Positions 49,861 through 61,459 of a stretch of DNA of 64,000 nucleotides are shown one piece after another (the stretch's first letter is position 1; each line of letters starts with the position of its first letter). The translations under genes and the position numbers were made by a program. The notes under the pieces were generated by a model. The model had not been told where the DNA came from, ran no database searches, and was given only the letters and a program-made list of their open reading frames with translations. This DNA comes from Agarivorans sp. TSD2052. GTDB lineage: Bacteria; Pseudomonadota; Gammaproteobacteria; Enterobacterales; Celerinatantimonadaceae. The stretch is taken from positions 1,415,501 through 1,479,500 of the forward strand of contig NZ_CP096670.1 in the NCBI RefSeq assembly GCF_023238625.1. Direction: 5' to 3'.

Positions 49861-51063
49861 CTACAGGTACTTAATCCATGCTTGGTTGCTGGTATGTTTA
49901 TAGTTGGCAAACGCCCGAGTAGGGAAGTACAACACAACCGCTAATATCGCGCTTACACACCACACTTGCCATAGTGCTGCAAAACCAAAAATATCCCCTG
50001 CATTTGGCCCAAACGTTAGCATGGCTAGCTTGTAAGCAATTAATAATACGTACAGGTGAAATACATAAAAAAACATCGGTGCAGAGCCATAGGTTTTTAA
50101 GGCGCTTGTTGCCTTATTATTAAAGGTTTCAAATAGCGCTAATAATGCAAAAGCGATACCCAAGGTGAGCAAAATAAAATGCAACGACGGTGGGTATTTC
50201 GTGAAGTTTAAAAACGACATGATGGTTTCTATATGGCTAGAACCCAGTTGCCACGGTAAGGCTTCGCCATAGATATTAAAGCCTCGCAATACCGCTAAAA
50301 GTGTCAATACACTGGCTGATAGGGTTAATAAATCTCGCTGGCGCTGCTTAGGCTGTACTTTGTTGCTAAATAGCGGGCCAATAGCGTAGCCCAGTAAAAT
50401 AACGCCTATCCATGGCAGAACAGGGTAAGAGGCAAATACGCTAAAGGTGTCGGAACTAAATAGCTGATTACGGTCATGTAGTATGGTCCATAAGCTATAT
50501 CCCCATTCTCCTGGTGCAAACTGAATAGGCGCCAAGGCGTTGTGACCAAATACAATGAGTAAACCGATTATAGCAATGAGTTTGTTAGGTAAGCTGCTAA
50601 GCAGGGCTAATGCAATCATGCTAATGCCAATGGCCCAAATAACTTGCAGGTACAGCGCGTTGTAATTACCAAACCAAGAAAAATTAATCACGGTAACTTC
50701 TAGTAAAACTAAAAATAGCCCGCGTTTTAATAGAAACGCGCGTGGCGACCGGGGGGCCTTGTTACTCGGGTTGGCATATAGCCATGCTGATACACCAGTA
50801 AGAAATACAAAAATGGGGGCGCAGAGGTGAGCCAGTATTCGGGTAAAGAATAGCTCTGCTTCGGTATCTTCAATCGTAATGGGGTCGGTAATCCGGTGTT
50901 GGTAATAAAAGCGCTCGCGTACATGGTCGAGCAGCATAAATAGCATTACCAAGCCGCGCATTACATCAATAGATGCCAGCCTAGGTGATTTAACCATAGT
51001 GGCGGAGTGGGTGTTTTTTGTAATCGTAGTCATCAAATTCATTCGCTGTTTCTGCGGCTTCAT
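49861..51063 (-). CDS. DUF1624 / heparan-glucosaminide acetyltransferase-like membrane protein
   Basis: A 400-aa membrane protein with about ten helices. The N-terminal RLASIDVMRGLVMLFMLLDHVRE (residues about 28-50, with the conserved Asp-His) is the signature of the DUF1624/HGSNAT-like group, which moves acyl groups across the membrane onto sugars. The true start may be one of two later in-frame ATGs (near 51033 or 50997), because the first 25 residues are not conserved. Substrate unknown. Confidence 0.82.
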   Translation of the reverse strand: MKPQKQRMNLMTTITKNTHSATMVKSPRLASIDVMRGLVMLFMLLDHVRERFYYQHRITDPITIEDTEAELFFTRILAHLCAPIFVFLTGVSAWLYANPSNKAPRSPRAFLLKRGLFLVLLEVTVINFSWFGNYNALYLQVIWAIGISMIALALLSSLPNKLIAIIGLLIVFGHNALAPIQFAPGEWGYSLWTILHDRNQLFSSDTFSVFASYPVLPWIGVILLGYAIGPLFSNKVQPKQRQRDLLTLSASVLTLLAVLRGFNIYGEALPWQLGSSHIETIMSFLNFTKYPPSLHFILLTLGIAFALLALFETFNNKATSALKTYGSAPMFFYVFHLYVLLIAYKLAMLTFGPNAGDIFGFAALWQVWCVSAILAVVLYFPTRAFANYKHTSNQAWIKYL

Positions 51064-51145
51064 TTACTATAAATAAGCTGTGTTCACTAAGCCATACTCT
51101 TGCGCTTTACAAGTTATAGCGGTAACCATTTACGCTCGTACTTAA

Positions 51146-51505
51146 TCAGCGTGGCGTAAATATATACGTATGTTTAACGATAAGAGAATGGGGAGGCGGC
51201 GCGCGAATTAATTGGTGCTGGTTTGTAAAGGGTAAATAGGCTGTAGCCAATGGTTCTAGTATTGGGCTAAATGGCTTCGTTACGCGCCATGTAAAACTGC
51301 TGGTTAATAAGCTTGTTGCACAGTGTTGAATTAAAGACTGTGAAGCACAGTTATCATTTTGATGCTGCTCGTTAGTATCGGTACTTAAACTGCGTTGGGA
51401 TCCGCTATGGTGTAACTGTTCGGCAAACGCCATTACGCTGGAGTACTGGCTTATCAGTAATGTCCATATAATGAGTGCACGCGCTATAAAACGGCCATTG
51501 GTCAT
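51146..51505 (-). CDS. Small exported protein of unknown function
   Basis: A 119-aa protein with a signal peptide (residues 1-27, ending VMAFA), a His/Asn/Gln-rich mature start, two cysteines 10 residues apart (NCASQSLIQHC) and a C-terminal RAPPPHSLIV. The proline motif recalls small secreted proteins found near copper genes (DUF2946/CopL-like), but no metal gene lies nearby; I do not assign a function. Confidence 0.55.
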   Translation of the reverse strand: MTNGRFIARALIIWTLLISQYSSVMAFAEQLHHSGSQRSLSTDTNEQHQNDNCASQSLIQHCATSLLTSSFTWRVTKPFSPILEPLATAYLPFTNQHQLIRAPPPHSLIVKHTYIFTPR

Positions 51506-51626
51506 AGTTGGAAGTTGATAACTCTAGTTCGTCGATAAAGAGTGGAGCTTTTTACCAATATATGTATTTTAACGCAATTTTAATTTGCGTGAGCGTGTTA
51601 AGGCTTCATCATATTTTGGTGAATTT

Positions 51627-51887
51627 TTAAGTTTTTTCTTGTGGGGGAGGCATCTTATAACCGGGCAGTTTACGCAATCCTTTGGCTTGGAATTTAGCTT
51701 TATTCGGCTTAGCGGGTAACTCGCTTAGAGTAAACGGTTTAGGTTGTTTGCCTTGTGATTGGTTTAAGGCCTCTATTAGTGCGTCGTGGTCGTGTAGATG
51801 GGGCGCCGAAAACAACATATCGTGGCTGCAGGCATAACTGGTTGCTGGAATAACAGTGAGCATTGCTACTAACAGATACTTTTTCAT
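51627..51887 (-). CDS. Small exported histidine-rich protein
   Basis: An 86-aa protein with a signal peptide (1-19, ending TSYA) and a mature N-terminus CSHDMLFSAPHLHDHDALIE that concentrates four His, one Cys and several Asp within 15 residues, then a basic Pro/Lys-rich tail. A metal-binding role is possible but unproven. It lies 80 bp downstream of the alkyl sulfatase gene on the same strand, beyond its terminator. Confidence 0.6.
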   Translation of the reverse strand: MKKYLLVAMLTVIPATSYACSHDMLFSAPHLHDHDALIEALNQSQGKQPKPFTLSELPAKPNKAKFQAKGLRKLPGYKMPPPQEKT

Positions 51888-51913
51888 GGTTAGCCTATGG
51901 TTGATTTAGTATT

Positions 51914-51940
51914 AAAAAATAGAGCACCAATGGTGCTCTA
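51914..51940 (-). terminator. Terminator of the alkyl sulfatase gene
   Basis: AGAGCACCA and TGGTGCTCT form a 9-bp near-perfect palindrome with a one-base centre, followed on the minus strand by a T-run, 28 bp after the sulfatase stop. Confidence 0.8.
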
Positions 51941-51967
51941 CATCATAACCAAGAGACGACTAGGCGA

Positions 51968-53869
51968 TTAACGCAAAGTGATCTTTGGGTTTTCTGCTGG
52001 TTTGTCTAACAAGCCAAAGAATGCTGGAACGGTAGCTGCGTCACCATCTAAGGTGATAAAGCCCGCTTTAACTGCTTCAGAAAAATCTACCTTGCCCACA
52101 AGTAAACCAAGAAATACTGGTTTAGTGAGGTTAACCGTAGCTTTAGCTTCGCCAGTGTAGCTCTCATGGAATTGAGCAACACTGCGGCGTACTTCTAAAG
52201 CGTGAACTTCTTTACTATCAGAGAAGTTAAAAGCTATGGCGAAGTGCTGGTTGGCACTGCGTTCTGCATTTAGGCTAAAGCGCAAAGCGTTAACCAGTTG
52301 CGCAGGTTTAAACTCAGCCATTAAGTCTGGAGCTTGTAGATTGATTTTTTTAGAGTAATCAATGGTACCGTCTAGTTCTTGCGCCGAGGTTAAGTACCAG
52401 TTACGCCAGTTGTTATTGGTTTCACGGTAAGCTAGTTCACGTAGTGCTTCTGCTTTAAGTCGTCGCGGTTTCATGTCTTCAAGGTCTACTCGAATAACGT
52501 GAGTGCTTAGCTCAGCAGCCCATTGGTAATCACCCGAGTCAAACGCTTGCTTAGCAAGAGTCATCATCTTGTCTTTACCGCCAGCCATTGCAACATAACG
52601 GCTAGAGGCTTCAACAGAATAAGTGGGGTTTAGGGTTGTTGGGTCGCCATCAAACCAGCCCATTTCACCTACAAAGATTTGCTTAGCCGCATGGCGGATA
52701 GAGCCGTAGAAATCGCCCAACCAAGGATGGTTTTCTAAGTGTTTAGGCAATTTAATGTCGCGAATCAAATCTTCTTGGGTAGCGCCGTTGTTAATCGCTT
52801 TGATTGACTGGTCGTAAGTATATTGAATCGCATCACGGTAAGCCGTTAATGTGTTGTCTACGTGCTTAGCACCCACAACAGGTCGGCCGTGAGATACCAT
52901 CATTACATCGGCGTTATATTCGCGAAGCGTATCTACACCAGGGAACCAAGTGCTTGGGTCACGGTATTGAGTGCCACGAATAGTGTGCAAGTTAGGAAAG
53001 CTTTCGCCTTGGATTACTTCAGAACCAAACAGTAAGTTAGCTTCTGGGAAGTAGGCAGTGATTTCGTCAGACGCTTCAGAAGGAACGTGTTTGAACTCTA
53101 CCTTAACACCTTCAATTTCCATGTTTAGCTGGCCAAATTTACCTTCCACTAAGGTGTTTGGCGCAATAAGGCTGTGCTCACGGATTTCGAAATCTGGACC
53201 TAGGCCACCGTTAATTCGGCCGTCTTCTTCTACGTTAAGTAGGGTGCCCAGCGAGTAGTCAACGCGAAAACCAAGCGCTGGACCAGTGCCCCCCATAGAA
53301 CCTTTTACTACATTAGCCATAAAGGTTTCGTGAGCAATAATAAGCGCGTCATCTGCGCCTTCAATACCACGTACGCCAGCGTAGTGGTCAGGGTGCCAGT
53401 GAGAATACATAACCGCAGCAACAGGCTTAGTATTGCCGGTTACTTTACGGAAGTCGCTCATAACCGCTTGCATTTTGTCTACAGACTCAACCGGATCGAA
53501 GATTAACAAACCTTTATCACCGTCAACAATCATTGGCGAGGTTAAACCATAACCGTAAACTTGGAAGAAGGTGTTTTGGTACGCAAAAATGCCTTTTTCC
53601 ATTTTTTGTGAATGAGCAGTAAGTTGCGGATGTACTTTGTCTGACTTAGCGTCGAACGCATCGTTACCGCCGGTTGCTGTCCACTTCATGTTTTGGTTTT
53701 CACCATGCCAGTAGTGGGTCGCACCCGAGTCTTTGCCCAAGTAGTAATCGTGAGACAGGGTGGGAATTGTTACTTCAACATTGTCAAAGCGATGTTCCGT
53801 TCCAGCAGATGCAACGTTGGCAAGGCCAATAGCAAGTACCGCAGATAAAGCAATCGTTGTTTTTTTCAT
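51968..53869 (-). CDS. Periplasmic alkyl sulfatase (SdsA1-like)
   Basis: A 633-aa class III (metallo-beta-lactamase fold) sulfatase: signal peptide 1-22, MBL domain with YSHWHPDHYAG (His157, His159, Asp161, His162) as the dizinc site, an alkyl-sulfatase dimerisation domain (about 400-530) and a C-terminal SCP2-like domain (about 535-633). Family members release sulfate from primary or secondary alkyl sulfates such as dodecyl sulfate, giving alcohols or ketones. Its divergent LysR regulator lies 122 bp away. Confidence 0.95.
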   Translation of the reverse strand: MKKTTIALSAVLAIGLANVASAGTEHRFDNVEVTIPTLSHDYYLGKDSGATHYWHGENQNMKWTATGGNDAFDAKSDKVHPQLTAHSQKMEKGIFAYQNTFFQVYGYGLTSPMIVDGDKGLLIFDPVESVDKMQAVMSDFRKVTGNTKPVAAVMYSHWHPDHYAGVRGIEGADDALIIAHETFMANVVKGSMGGTGPALGFRVDYSLGTLLNVEEDGRINGGLGPDFEIREHSLIAPNTLVEGKFGQLNMEIEGVKVEFKHVPSEASDEITAYFPEANLLFGSEVIQGESFPNLHTIRGTQYRDPSTWFPGVDTLREYNADVMMVSHGRPVVGAKHVDNTLTAYRDAIQYTYDQSIKAINNGATQEDLIRDIKLPKHLENHPWLGDFYGSIRHAAKQIFVGEMGWFDGDPTTLNPTYSVEASSRYVAMAGGKDKMMTLAKQAFDSGDYQWAAELSTHVIRVDLEDMKPRRLKAEALRELAYRETNNNWRNWYLTSAQELDGTIDYSKKINLQAPDLMAEFKPAQLVNALRFSLNAERSANQHFAIAFNFSDSKEVHALEVRRSVAQFHESYTGEAKATVNLTKPVFLGLLVGKVDFSEAVKAGFITLDGDAATVPAFFGLLDKPAENPKITLR

Positions 53870-53991
53870 ATCAAGCCAATGTCTTGTTTACGTTTGTGAT
53901 GGCCGTAGGTTAAGGGAAAGCACTATTTGTTTGGCGATAACTGATATAAGATATCTAATAACACATGGCATTTATTGAGTTTGAAATAAAT

Positions 53992-54891
53992 ATGAAGCAC
54001 TCCGACTACAGTCTAATTCCTACCTTTGTGGCAATAGTAGAGGAGCGAAACTACAGTAAAGCCGCCAAACGTTTAGGGATAAGCCAATCGGCGGTGAGTC
54101 AAAGTGTGACCCGTTTGCGTGATGTATTTAAAGACAACTTGTTTGTGCGAGGCAGCCATGGGGTAGAGCCAACACCTTATGCTATGGATATTTATCCGGC
54201 TTTAGCTAACTCTGTAGAGAGCATTGCGCACATGCTACCCGAGCAGCGTCACTTTAACCCAGCAAACTGTCAGCGCCAGTTCACCATTGCTGCCTTAAGT
54301 GTGTTTAGTTTTACCTTGTTCCCGCAATTAGCTAAGCGAATATTTGAACAAGCCCCAATGGCTTCGATTAAAACAGAGCCCTTATTTGGCCAAGATATGA
54401 ATAGTTTGCTGAGTTCTCACCAAACGGATCTACTGATAGAGGCCGACTCTACTCGCTACCCTCATTTGCGATCTGAGGTGATCATGCAAGATGGCTTGGT
54501 GGTGGTATGTAGGCAGCAACATCCAAGATATAATGGCAACCAGCTAAACCTAGAGCAATACTTGAGTGAAAAACACGTGATTCACTCTCAGCCAGAGCAG
54601 CGAGCTGGCTACCTAGGAGACATGGGAATTGCCGGCTTAGCAGAGCGCCAAATAGCTTGGCAATCTAGCGGTATTATGGATATGTTGCCACTGATTGGCC
54701 AAAGTGACTGTATTGGCATATTGCCAGAACGTTTAGCTAAACAACATTGTGCTGCTTTTGGTTTAAAGTGCTTACAAGCCGATTTTTTACCAGAGTACAT
54801 TGTAGTGAATATGTACTGGCATCCCTCACGCACTAATGAGCCAACCCACCGCTGGTTGCGTGAACAATGCTTGTTGTCTGGGCGAGACTAA
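53992..54891 (+). CDS. LysR-family regulator, divergent from alkyl sulfatase
   Basis: A 299-aa LysR regulator: N-terminal winged helix (PTFVAIVEERNYSKAAKRLGISQSAVSQSVTRL, residues about 8-40) and a type 2 periplasmic-binding-like effector domain. An ATG nine codons upstream (53965) is possible; neither start has a strong ribosome-binding site. The divergent position implies control of the sulfatase. A short inverted repeat GATATAAGATATC at 53943-53955 in the shared promoter is a candidate operator half. Confidence 0.9.
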   Translation: MKHSDYSLIPTFVAIVEERNYSKAAKRLGISQSAVSQSVTRLRDVFKDNLFVRGSHGVEPTPYAMDIYPALANSVESIAHMLPEQRHFNPANCQRQFTIAALSVFSFTLFPQLAKRIFEQAPMASIKTEPLFGQDMNSLLSSHQTDLLIEADSTRYPHLRSEVIMQDGLVVVCRQQHPRYNGNQLNLEQYLSEKHVIHSQPEQRAGYLGDMGIAGLAERQIAWQSSGIMDMLPLIGQSDCIGILPERLAKQHCAAFGLKCLQADFLPEYIVVNMYWHPSRTNEPTHRWLREQCLLSGRD

Positions 54892-54966
54892 ATAGTTAAA
54901 TAGTAGGGCGTGCGTTAAATACTCAATCACAATCGGCCCAGCTATTAAGTGGGTTTGTGAGATACA

Positions 54967-54994
54967 AAAAAGCAGCAATTACCTGCTGCTTTTT
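54967..54994. terminator. Bidirectional terminator between the LysR gene and ldhA
   Basis: AGCAGCA and TGCTGCT form a 7-bp stem, extended by A/T pairs, with a 6-nt loop; A-run and T-run flank it on both strands between convergent genes. Confidence 0.88.
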
Positions 54995-55020
54995 ATTAAC
55001 GCGCTTTACGCTAACGGGGA

Positions 55021-56031
55021 CTAGCTATTGTCAATCGCTTCGGCAGTAACTTCGTTACCGCTGCGTTGGCCTTCGCTAAAGGCTTTGGCATTCACTAGCG
55101 TGGTATCTGCAATGCTTTGCAAGGCTTCTTGAGTTAAGAAGGCTTGGTGCCCAGTGAAAATAACATTGTGACATGCAGACAAGCGGCGGAATACGTCATC
55201 AAGAATTACCTCAGCGGATAAATCTTCAAAGAATAACTCTTGTTCGTGTTCGTATACATCTAAGGCTAAGCCGCCTAGGGTGCCGTCTTTTAGGGCTTCA
55301 ATACAGGCGGTTGAATCGACTAATTTACCGCGGCTGGTATTAATTAATAAGGTGCCTTTTTGCATCTGGGTGAAGGCCGATTTACCAATGAGGTAGGTAT
55401 TTTCAGGCGTTAGCGGGCAGTGCAAGGTAATAATTTGTGATTGCGCCAATAACTCTGGCATGCTGACGTATTCAATACCTAAATCTAAAGCAGCTTGGTT
55501 GGGGTAAGGGTCAAAAGCAATCAACTTACAGCCAAACCCCTTAAGAATACGCGCCGTGGCTAAGCCAATTTTTCCGGTGCCAATGACCCCCGCTGTTTTA
55601 CCGAATATATTCATCCCGGTTAAACCTTCTAAGGAGAAATTGGCGTCACGGGTGCGTTGATACGCTTTGTGGATACGACGGTTTAGCGTCATCATCAAAG
55701 CTATGGCGTGTTCGGCTACCGCTTCAGGTGAATAGGCGGGTACGCGAGATACCGTTATGCCTAATTCTTCAGCACAGCTTATATCTAAATTGTTGAACCC
55801 CGCACAGCGCAACAATATCAGCTTAATGCCTTCTTTGTGTAACTCTTGTAAGGTACTTGCCGATAAGTCGTCATTCACAAAGGCACATACCGCATCAGCA
55901 CCATGTGCTAAACGTGCCGTTTTGGCGGATAGAGTTATGTCAAAGTACTCAATGCTTACAGCTGAAGATGTATTTTGGGCATCGAAATGCTCGCGGTCAT
56001 AGCGCTTAGCGCTGAAAAAACTGATCTTCAT
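55021..56031 (-). CDS. ldhA: D-lactate dehydrogenase, fermentative
   Basis: LdhA (336 aa) reduces pyruvate to D-lactate with NADH during fermentation. It shares the E. coli LdhA pattern: LRCAGFNNLD, RVPAYSPEAVAEHAIALMMT, NAD fold GVIGTGKIG (151-156), NTSRGKLVDS (catalytic Arg) and TGHQAFLT (catalytic His). GGAG lies six bases before the ATG. It is divergent from the LrgAB pair, with a perfect palindrome in the 92-bp shared promoter. Confidence 0.95.
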   Translation of the reverse strand: MKISFFSAKRYDREHFDAQNTSSAVSIEYFDITLSAKTARLAHGADAVCAFVNDDLSASTLQELHKEGIKLILLRCAGFNNLDISCAEELGITVSRVPAYSPEAVAEHAIALMMTLNRRIHKAYQRTRDANFSLEGLTGMNIFGKTAGVIGTGKIGLATARILKGFGCKLIAFDPYPNQAALDLGIEYVSMPELLAQSQIITLHCPLTPENTYLIGKSAFTQMQKGTLLINTSRGKLVDSTACIEALKDGTLGGLALDVYEHEQELFFEDLSAEVILDDVFRRLSACHNVIFTGHQAFLTQEALQSIADTTLVNAKAFSEGQRSGNEVTAEAIDNS

Positions 56032-56071
56032 AGCGTCTCCTAAAACAATGTTAGCTAACGATAGCTTGTTT

Positions 56072-56086
56072 TGTAATTTTATTACA
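56072..56086. promoter_or_regulatory. Palindrome in the ldhA-lrgAB promoter
   Basis: TGTAAT and ATTACA form a perfect 6-bp dyad around TTT, midway between the divergent starts. A second palindrome, GTTAGCTAAC (56050-56059), lies closer to ldhA. Either could be an operator; the regulator is unknown. Confidence 0.5.
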
Positions 56087-56123
56087 TAATAGCGTCATTC
56101 AATAACAAAAGTCGACAAGTGTT

Positions 56124-56531
56124 ATGAGAAAGTTTCAGAAATCAGTGTTACTAGAAATTTGCTCTGGTCTGTTAGTTATCTACGCAGCTTTGTGGCTTGG
56201 TCGTTGGCTAAGTGAAATAAGCGGACAGCTTCTCCCTGCAAGCATTATGGGTATGTTAGCCTTAACCATCGCCTTACAATTCCGTTGGATTCGCTTATCT
56301 TGGGTAGAGCGTACCGCTAATCAATTTGTACGTTGGATGTCACTTCTCTTTGTCCCCATCAGTATCGGTTTAGTCGATCATATTGAAACTTTATTACAAG
56401 CTTTACCGGCAATGTTACTGACTTGCGCTGTAGCTACCTTGGTGTTGCTGGTGGTGGTAGGCAAGCTTTACCAGCATTGGGAGCATACTTCAGAGCAGAA
56501 GGGCGCATTAAAAGGCGAGGCTAAACCATGA
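56124..56531 (+). CDS. LrgA/CidA-family membrane protein
   Basis: A 135-aa protein with four hydrophobic helices of the CidA/LrgA family (LPASIMGMLALTIAL, about 36-50, is the conserved helix). First described as holin-like; in several bacteria LrgAB/PftAB transports pyruvate. It overlaps lrgB by 4 bp, so the two are translated together. Confidence 0.9.
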   Translation: MRKFQKSVLLEICSGLLVIYAALWLGRWLSEISGQLLPASIMGMLALTIALQFRWIRLSWVERTANQFVRWMSLLFVPISIGLVDHIETLLQALPAMLLTCAVATLVLLVVVGKLYQHWEHTSEQKGALKGEAKP

Positions 56532-57205
56532 TTAACTTCCTCTATTTACCTCTCACTATTGCCTTGTTTATTGCCGCTAAACACTTACAGCAACGCTTGT
56601 CGGTCACCTGGCTAAACCCAGTACTGATTACGCTCACTATTTTAGTTATCGCCTTATTAGCCTTAGATATTCCCTTTAACGACTACAACCAGTACAGCGG
56701 TTGGTTAAGTAAACTGCTAGAGCCTGCGGTGGTTGCGTTAGGCGTGCCACTTTACAAGCAGCTTCATGAGATAAAAAAAGAACTTCCAAGAATTATTATT
56801 ACTATCATTGTGGCAGCGACAGTAGCCATTAGTACTACTGTCGCCATGGCCTTGTTGGTGGGCGCTACCCCCGAAATCGCCGCGTCACTGGCACCAAAAT
56901 CTGTCACTACACCCATTGCCGTGTTGATCAGTGAACAAATTGCTGGTCAGCCAGCCTTAACCGCCATTGCTGTGGTCATCACCGGTTTGGTAGGGGCTGT
57001 GGTGGGGATCCCCGTGCTAAAACTGTGTGGTGTGCATTCAAGCAAAGCGCAAGGCATTGCCATGGGCACGGCTTGCCACGCCTTAGGCACTGCAAGAATC
57101 GCCGAAGAAGGCCACCAGCATGGCGCTTACGGCGCATTAGCCCTAGTGCTCAGTGCTACTTTTAGTGCAATGCTTTGTCCACTTATTGTGCCGTTGTTTG
57201 CCTGA
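56528..57205 (+). CDS. LrgB/CidB-family membrane protein
   Basis: A 225-aa protein of the LrgB family with about seven helices and the conserved segments LEPAVVALGVPLYKQ, PKSVTTPIAVLISEQIGG-like and GTACHALGTARIAEE. Works with LrgA. The ATGA overlap and divergence from ldhA suggest a role tied to pyruvate/lactate flux rather than cell lysis; this is inference. Confidence 0.93.
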   Translation: MINFLYLPLTIALFIAAKHLQQRLSVTWLNPVLITLTILVIALLALDIPFNDYNQYSGWLSKLLEPAVVALGVPLYKQLHEIKKELPRIIITIIVAATVAISTTVAMALLVGATPEIAASLAPKSVTTPIAVLISEQIAGQPALTAIAVVITGLVGAVVGIPVLKLCGVHSSKAQGIAMGTACHALGTARIAEEGHQHGAYGALALVLSATFSAMLCPLIVPLFA

Positions 57206-59834
<2,629 letters not shown>

Positions 59835-59856
59835 GCTCAATCTATAATTAACTAAC

Positions 59857-59879
59857 GGGCTCCTTATGGAGCCCTTTTT
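59857..59879 (+). terminator. Terminator of katG
   Basis: GGGCTCC and GGAGCCC form a 7-bp stem with a TTAT loop, followed by five T, 22 bp after the katG stop. Confidence 0.93.
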
Positions 59880-60043
59880 ATTTAACTAGCAATAGTTGAT
59901 ATTTGCATTGAGCGCATCAATGGCTTTGTTACTCATACCCATAGAGCAGCTAGATTAAGTTTCGCTTCTTTAAGTTATTGAATAGAAATTACTAACTATT
60001 TTTGATATTTTTGTCCTTAGTTATTGATAAGGATGTTAAAAGA

Positions 60044-61147
60044 ATGTTGTTGAGTAAGTGTTTGCGTAAAAGTTTAGTGTTGGGCTTGAGCGCACTAATG
60101 GGATTAAGTTGTTTTTCTGTACTGGCTGGACAAGCTAAAGATCATCCTGCTTTTAATCGTATTCCAGGTGCAACAATAAAGAAGTACGACAAAGTTGATT
60201 ATGATGAAATTAATATTGTTCTAAGTGTACCCTACGAAGAAGCAGAACAGTGGAAAGCTGATGAGATTGAGCGTATTGGCGGAAATTACACATACATTTT
60301 CTACAAGCTGCCAACTAATATTTCCCAAGTGCAAGCCTTCCGTAATTATCAAAAGTTAGTTAAGCGTCAAGGTATGGACATTTTGTTTAGTTGTGAAAAG
60401 CCTTGTGGAGGAAAGTGGGCTTCTCTTTATGATTGGGAGCCAGTCATAAACGATGGGCGAGAAAATAGTTATTCTCTCGGTGAGCCTGTCTATTACTTAG
60501 CCGCTCGTAAGGGAAATTTGACGGTGACGTTTTTAGTGAGTCGTCAGAATAAAACAACCAAAGTGTTTCAGTATGTCATCGAAGAAGAGCAAGTTAACGA
60601 CTCGCTCATCTCGCCCATCGCCCTTAGCCTAGTTGAAAGCGGTAAAATCGATTTGTACGGTATTCTATTTGATACCGGCAAGGCTGAGATTAAGCCTGAT
60701 TCTGCCGGTGAATTGGCCGATTTAGCCCAAGTGCTTAGCGACTACCCCAAGCTTGAAATAGATATTGTTGGTCATACCGACAATGTGGGCGCTAAACGTG
60801 ACAACCGTAAGCTGTCTGCAGCACGTGCTGAGGCAGTAATGGATTACTTAATTGACGAACATGGTATTAGTGAGGACCGCCTAAACACCATTGGCCGTGG
60901 TCAAACTCAGCCTGTCGCCGATAACGGCACTGACAAAGGCCGTGCGCTAAACCGTCGAGTTGAAATTAGTGCTTTGAACGCGCAAGTCATCGTAGAAGCA
61001 CAGCAACAAGCGGCTCCGAAAATTGCGCACACTAAGCAAACGGACTCAACCAACAACAGCAAAGCGGAACAAGAGTCTAGCGGCATTGACCTCGATGATA
61101 TTGGCAAAGCAGCCGATACTGCGGGCAAAATCTTTAAACTATTTTAG
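60044..61147 (+). CDS. OmpA-like domain protein (DUF4892-type N-terminus)
   Basis: A 367-aa exported protein: signal peptide (about 1-28, ending SVLAG), an N-terminal domain of about 190 residues starting KDHPAFNRIPGATIKKYD that resembles DUF4892, then an OmpA_C peptidoglycan-binding domain (about 200-315; IVGHTDNVGAKRDNRKLSAAR) and a Gln/Ser-rich tail. It likely tethers to the cell wall in the periplasm; the N-terminal role is unknown. The start at 60044 is preferred over an in-frame ATT-flanked ATG at 60002. Confidence 0.86.
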   Translation: MLLSKCLRKSLVLGLSALMGLSCFSVLAGQAKDHPAFNRIPGATIKKYDKVDYDEINIVLSVPYEEAEQWKADEIERIGGNYTYIFYKLPTNISQVQAFRNYQKLVKRQGMDILFSCEKPCGGKWASLYDWEPVINDGRENSYSLGEPVYYLAARKGNLTVTFLVSRQNKTTKVFQYVIEEEQVNDSLISPIALSLVESGKIDLYGILFDTGKAEIKPDSAGELADLAQVLSDYPKLEIDIVGHTDNVGAKRDNRKLSAARAEAVMDYLIDEHGISEDRLNTIGRGQTQPVADNGTDKGRALNRRVEISALNAQVIVEAQQQAAPKIAHTKQTDSTNNSKAEQESSGIDLDDIGKAADTAGKIFKLF

Positions 61148-61188
61148 TGTTACGGCCTGTTTGGGCTGACAAATATCGTTTATTGGGC

Positions 61189-61223
61189 AAAAAGCCAGCT
61201 AAAACAGTCGCTGGCTTTTTTTT
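61189..61223 (+). terminator. Terminator of the OmpA-like gene
   Basis: AAAAAGCCAGC and GCTGGCTTTTT form an 11-bp stem with a 10-nt loop, followed by a T-run. The remaining region to 61459 holds no gene I can support. Confidence 0.9.
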
Positions 61224-61459
61224 GGGGGCGAGTCAATCTAAGCATTATGTCCTCCAATATTTAGCGTTATTAGCTATGGCCCGAATAGCCGTTCCTTTCA
61301 AGGTGACTTTTGCTTGTTAGCCTTAGTGTCTCACCGTTTAACGAAGTGATGACTAGGGCTGAGTATATTGCGAAAAATATCAATTTATTTTTGTGGTTTT
61401 TACACTATGGTTAAATGGAGATTGTTGAACGGATTCAATTCTTAAGGGCGGAGATACTT

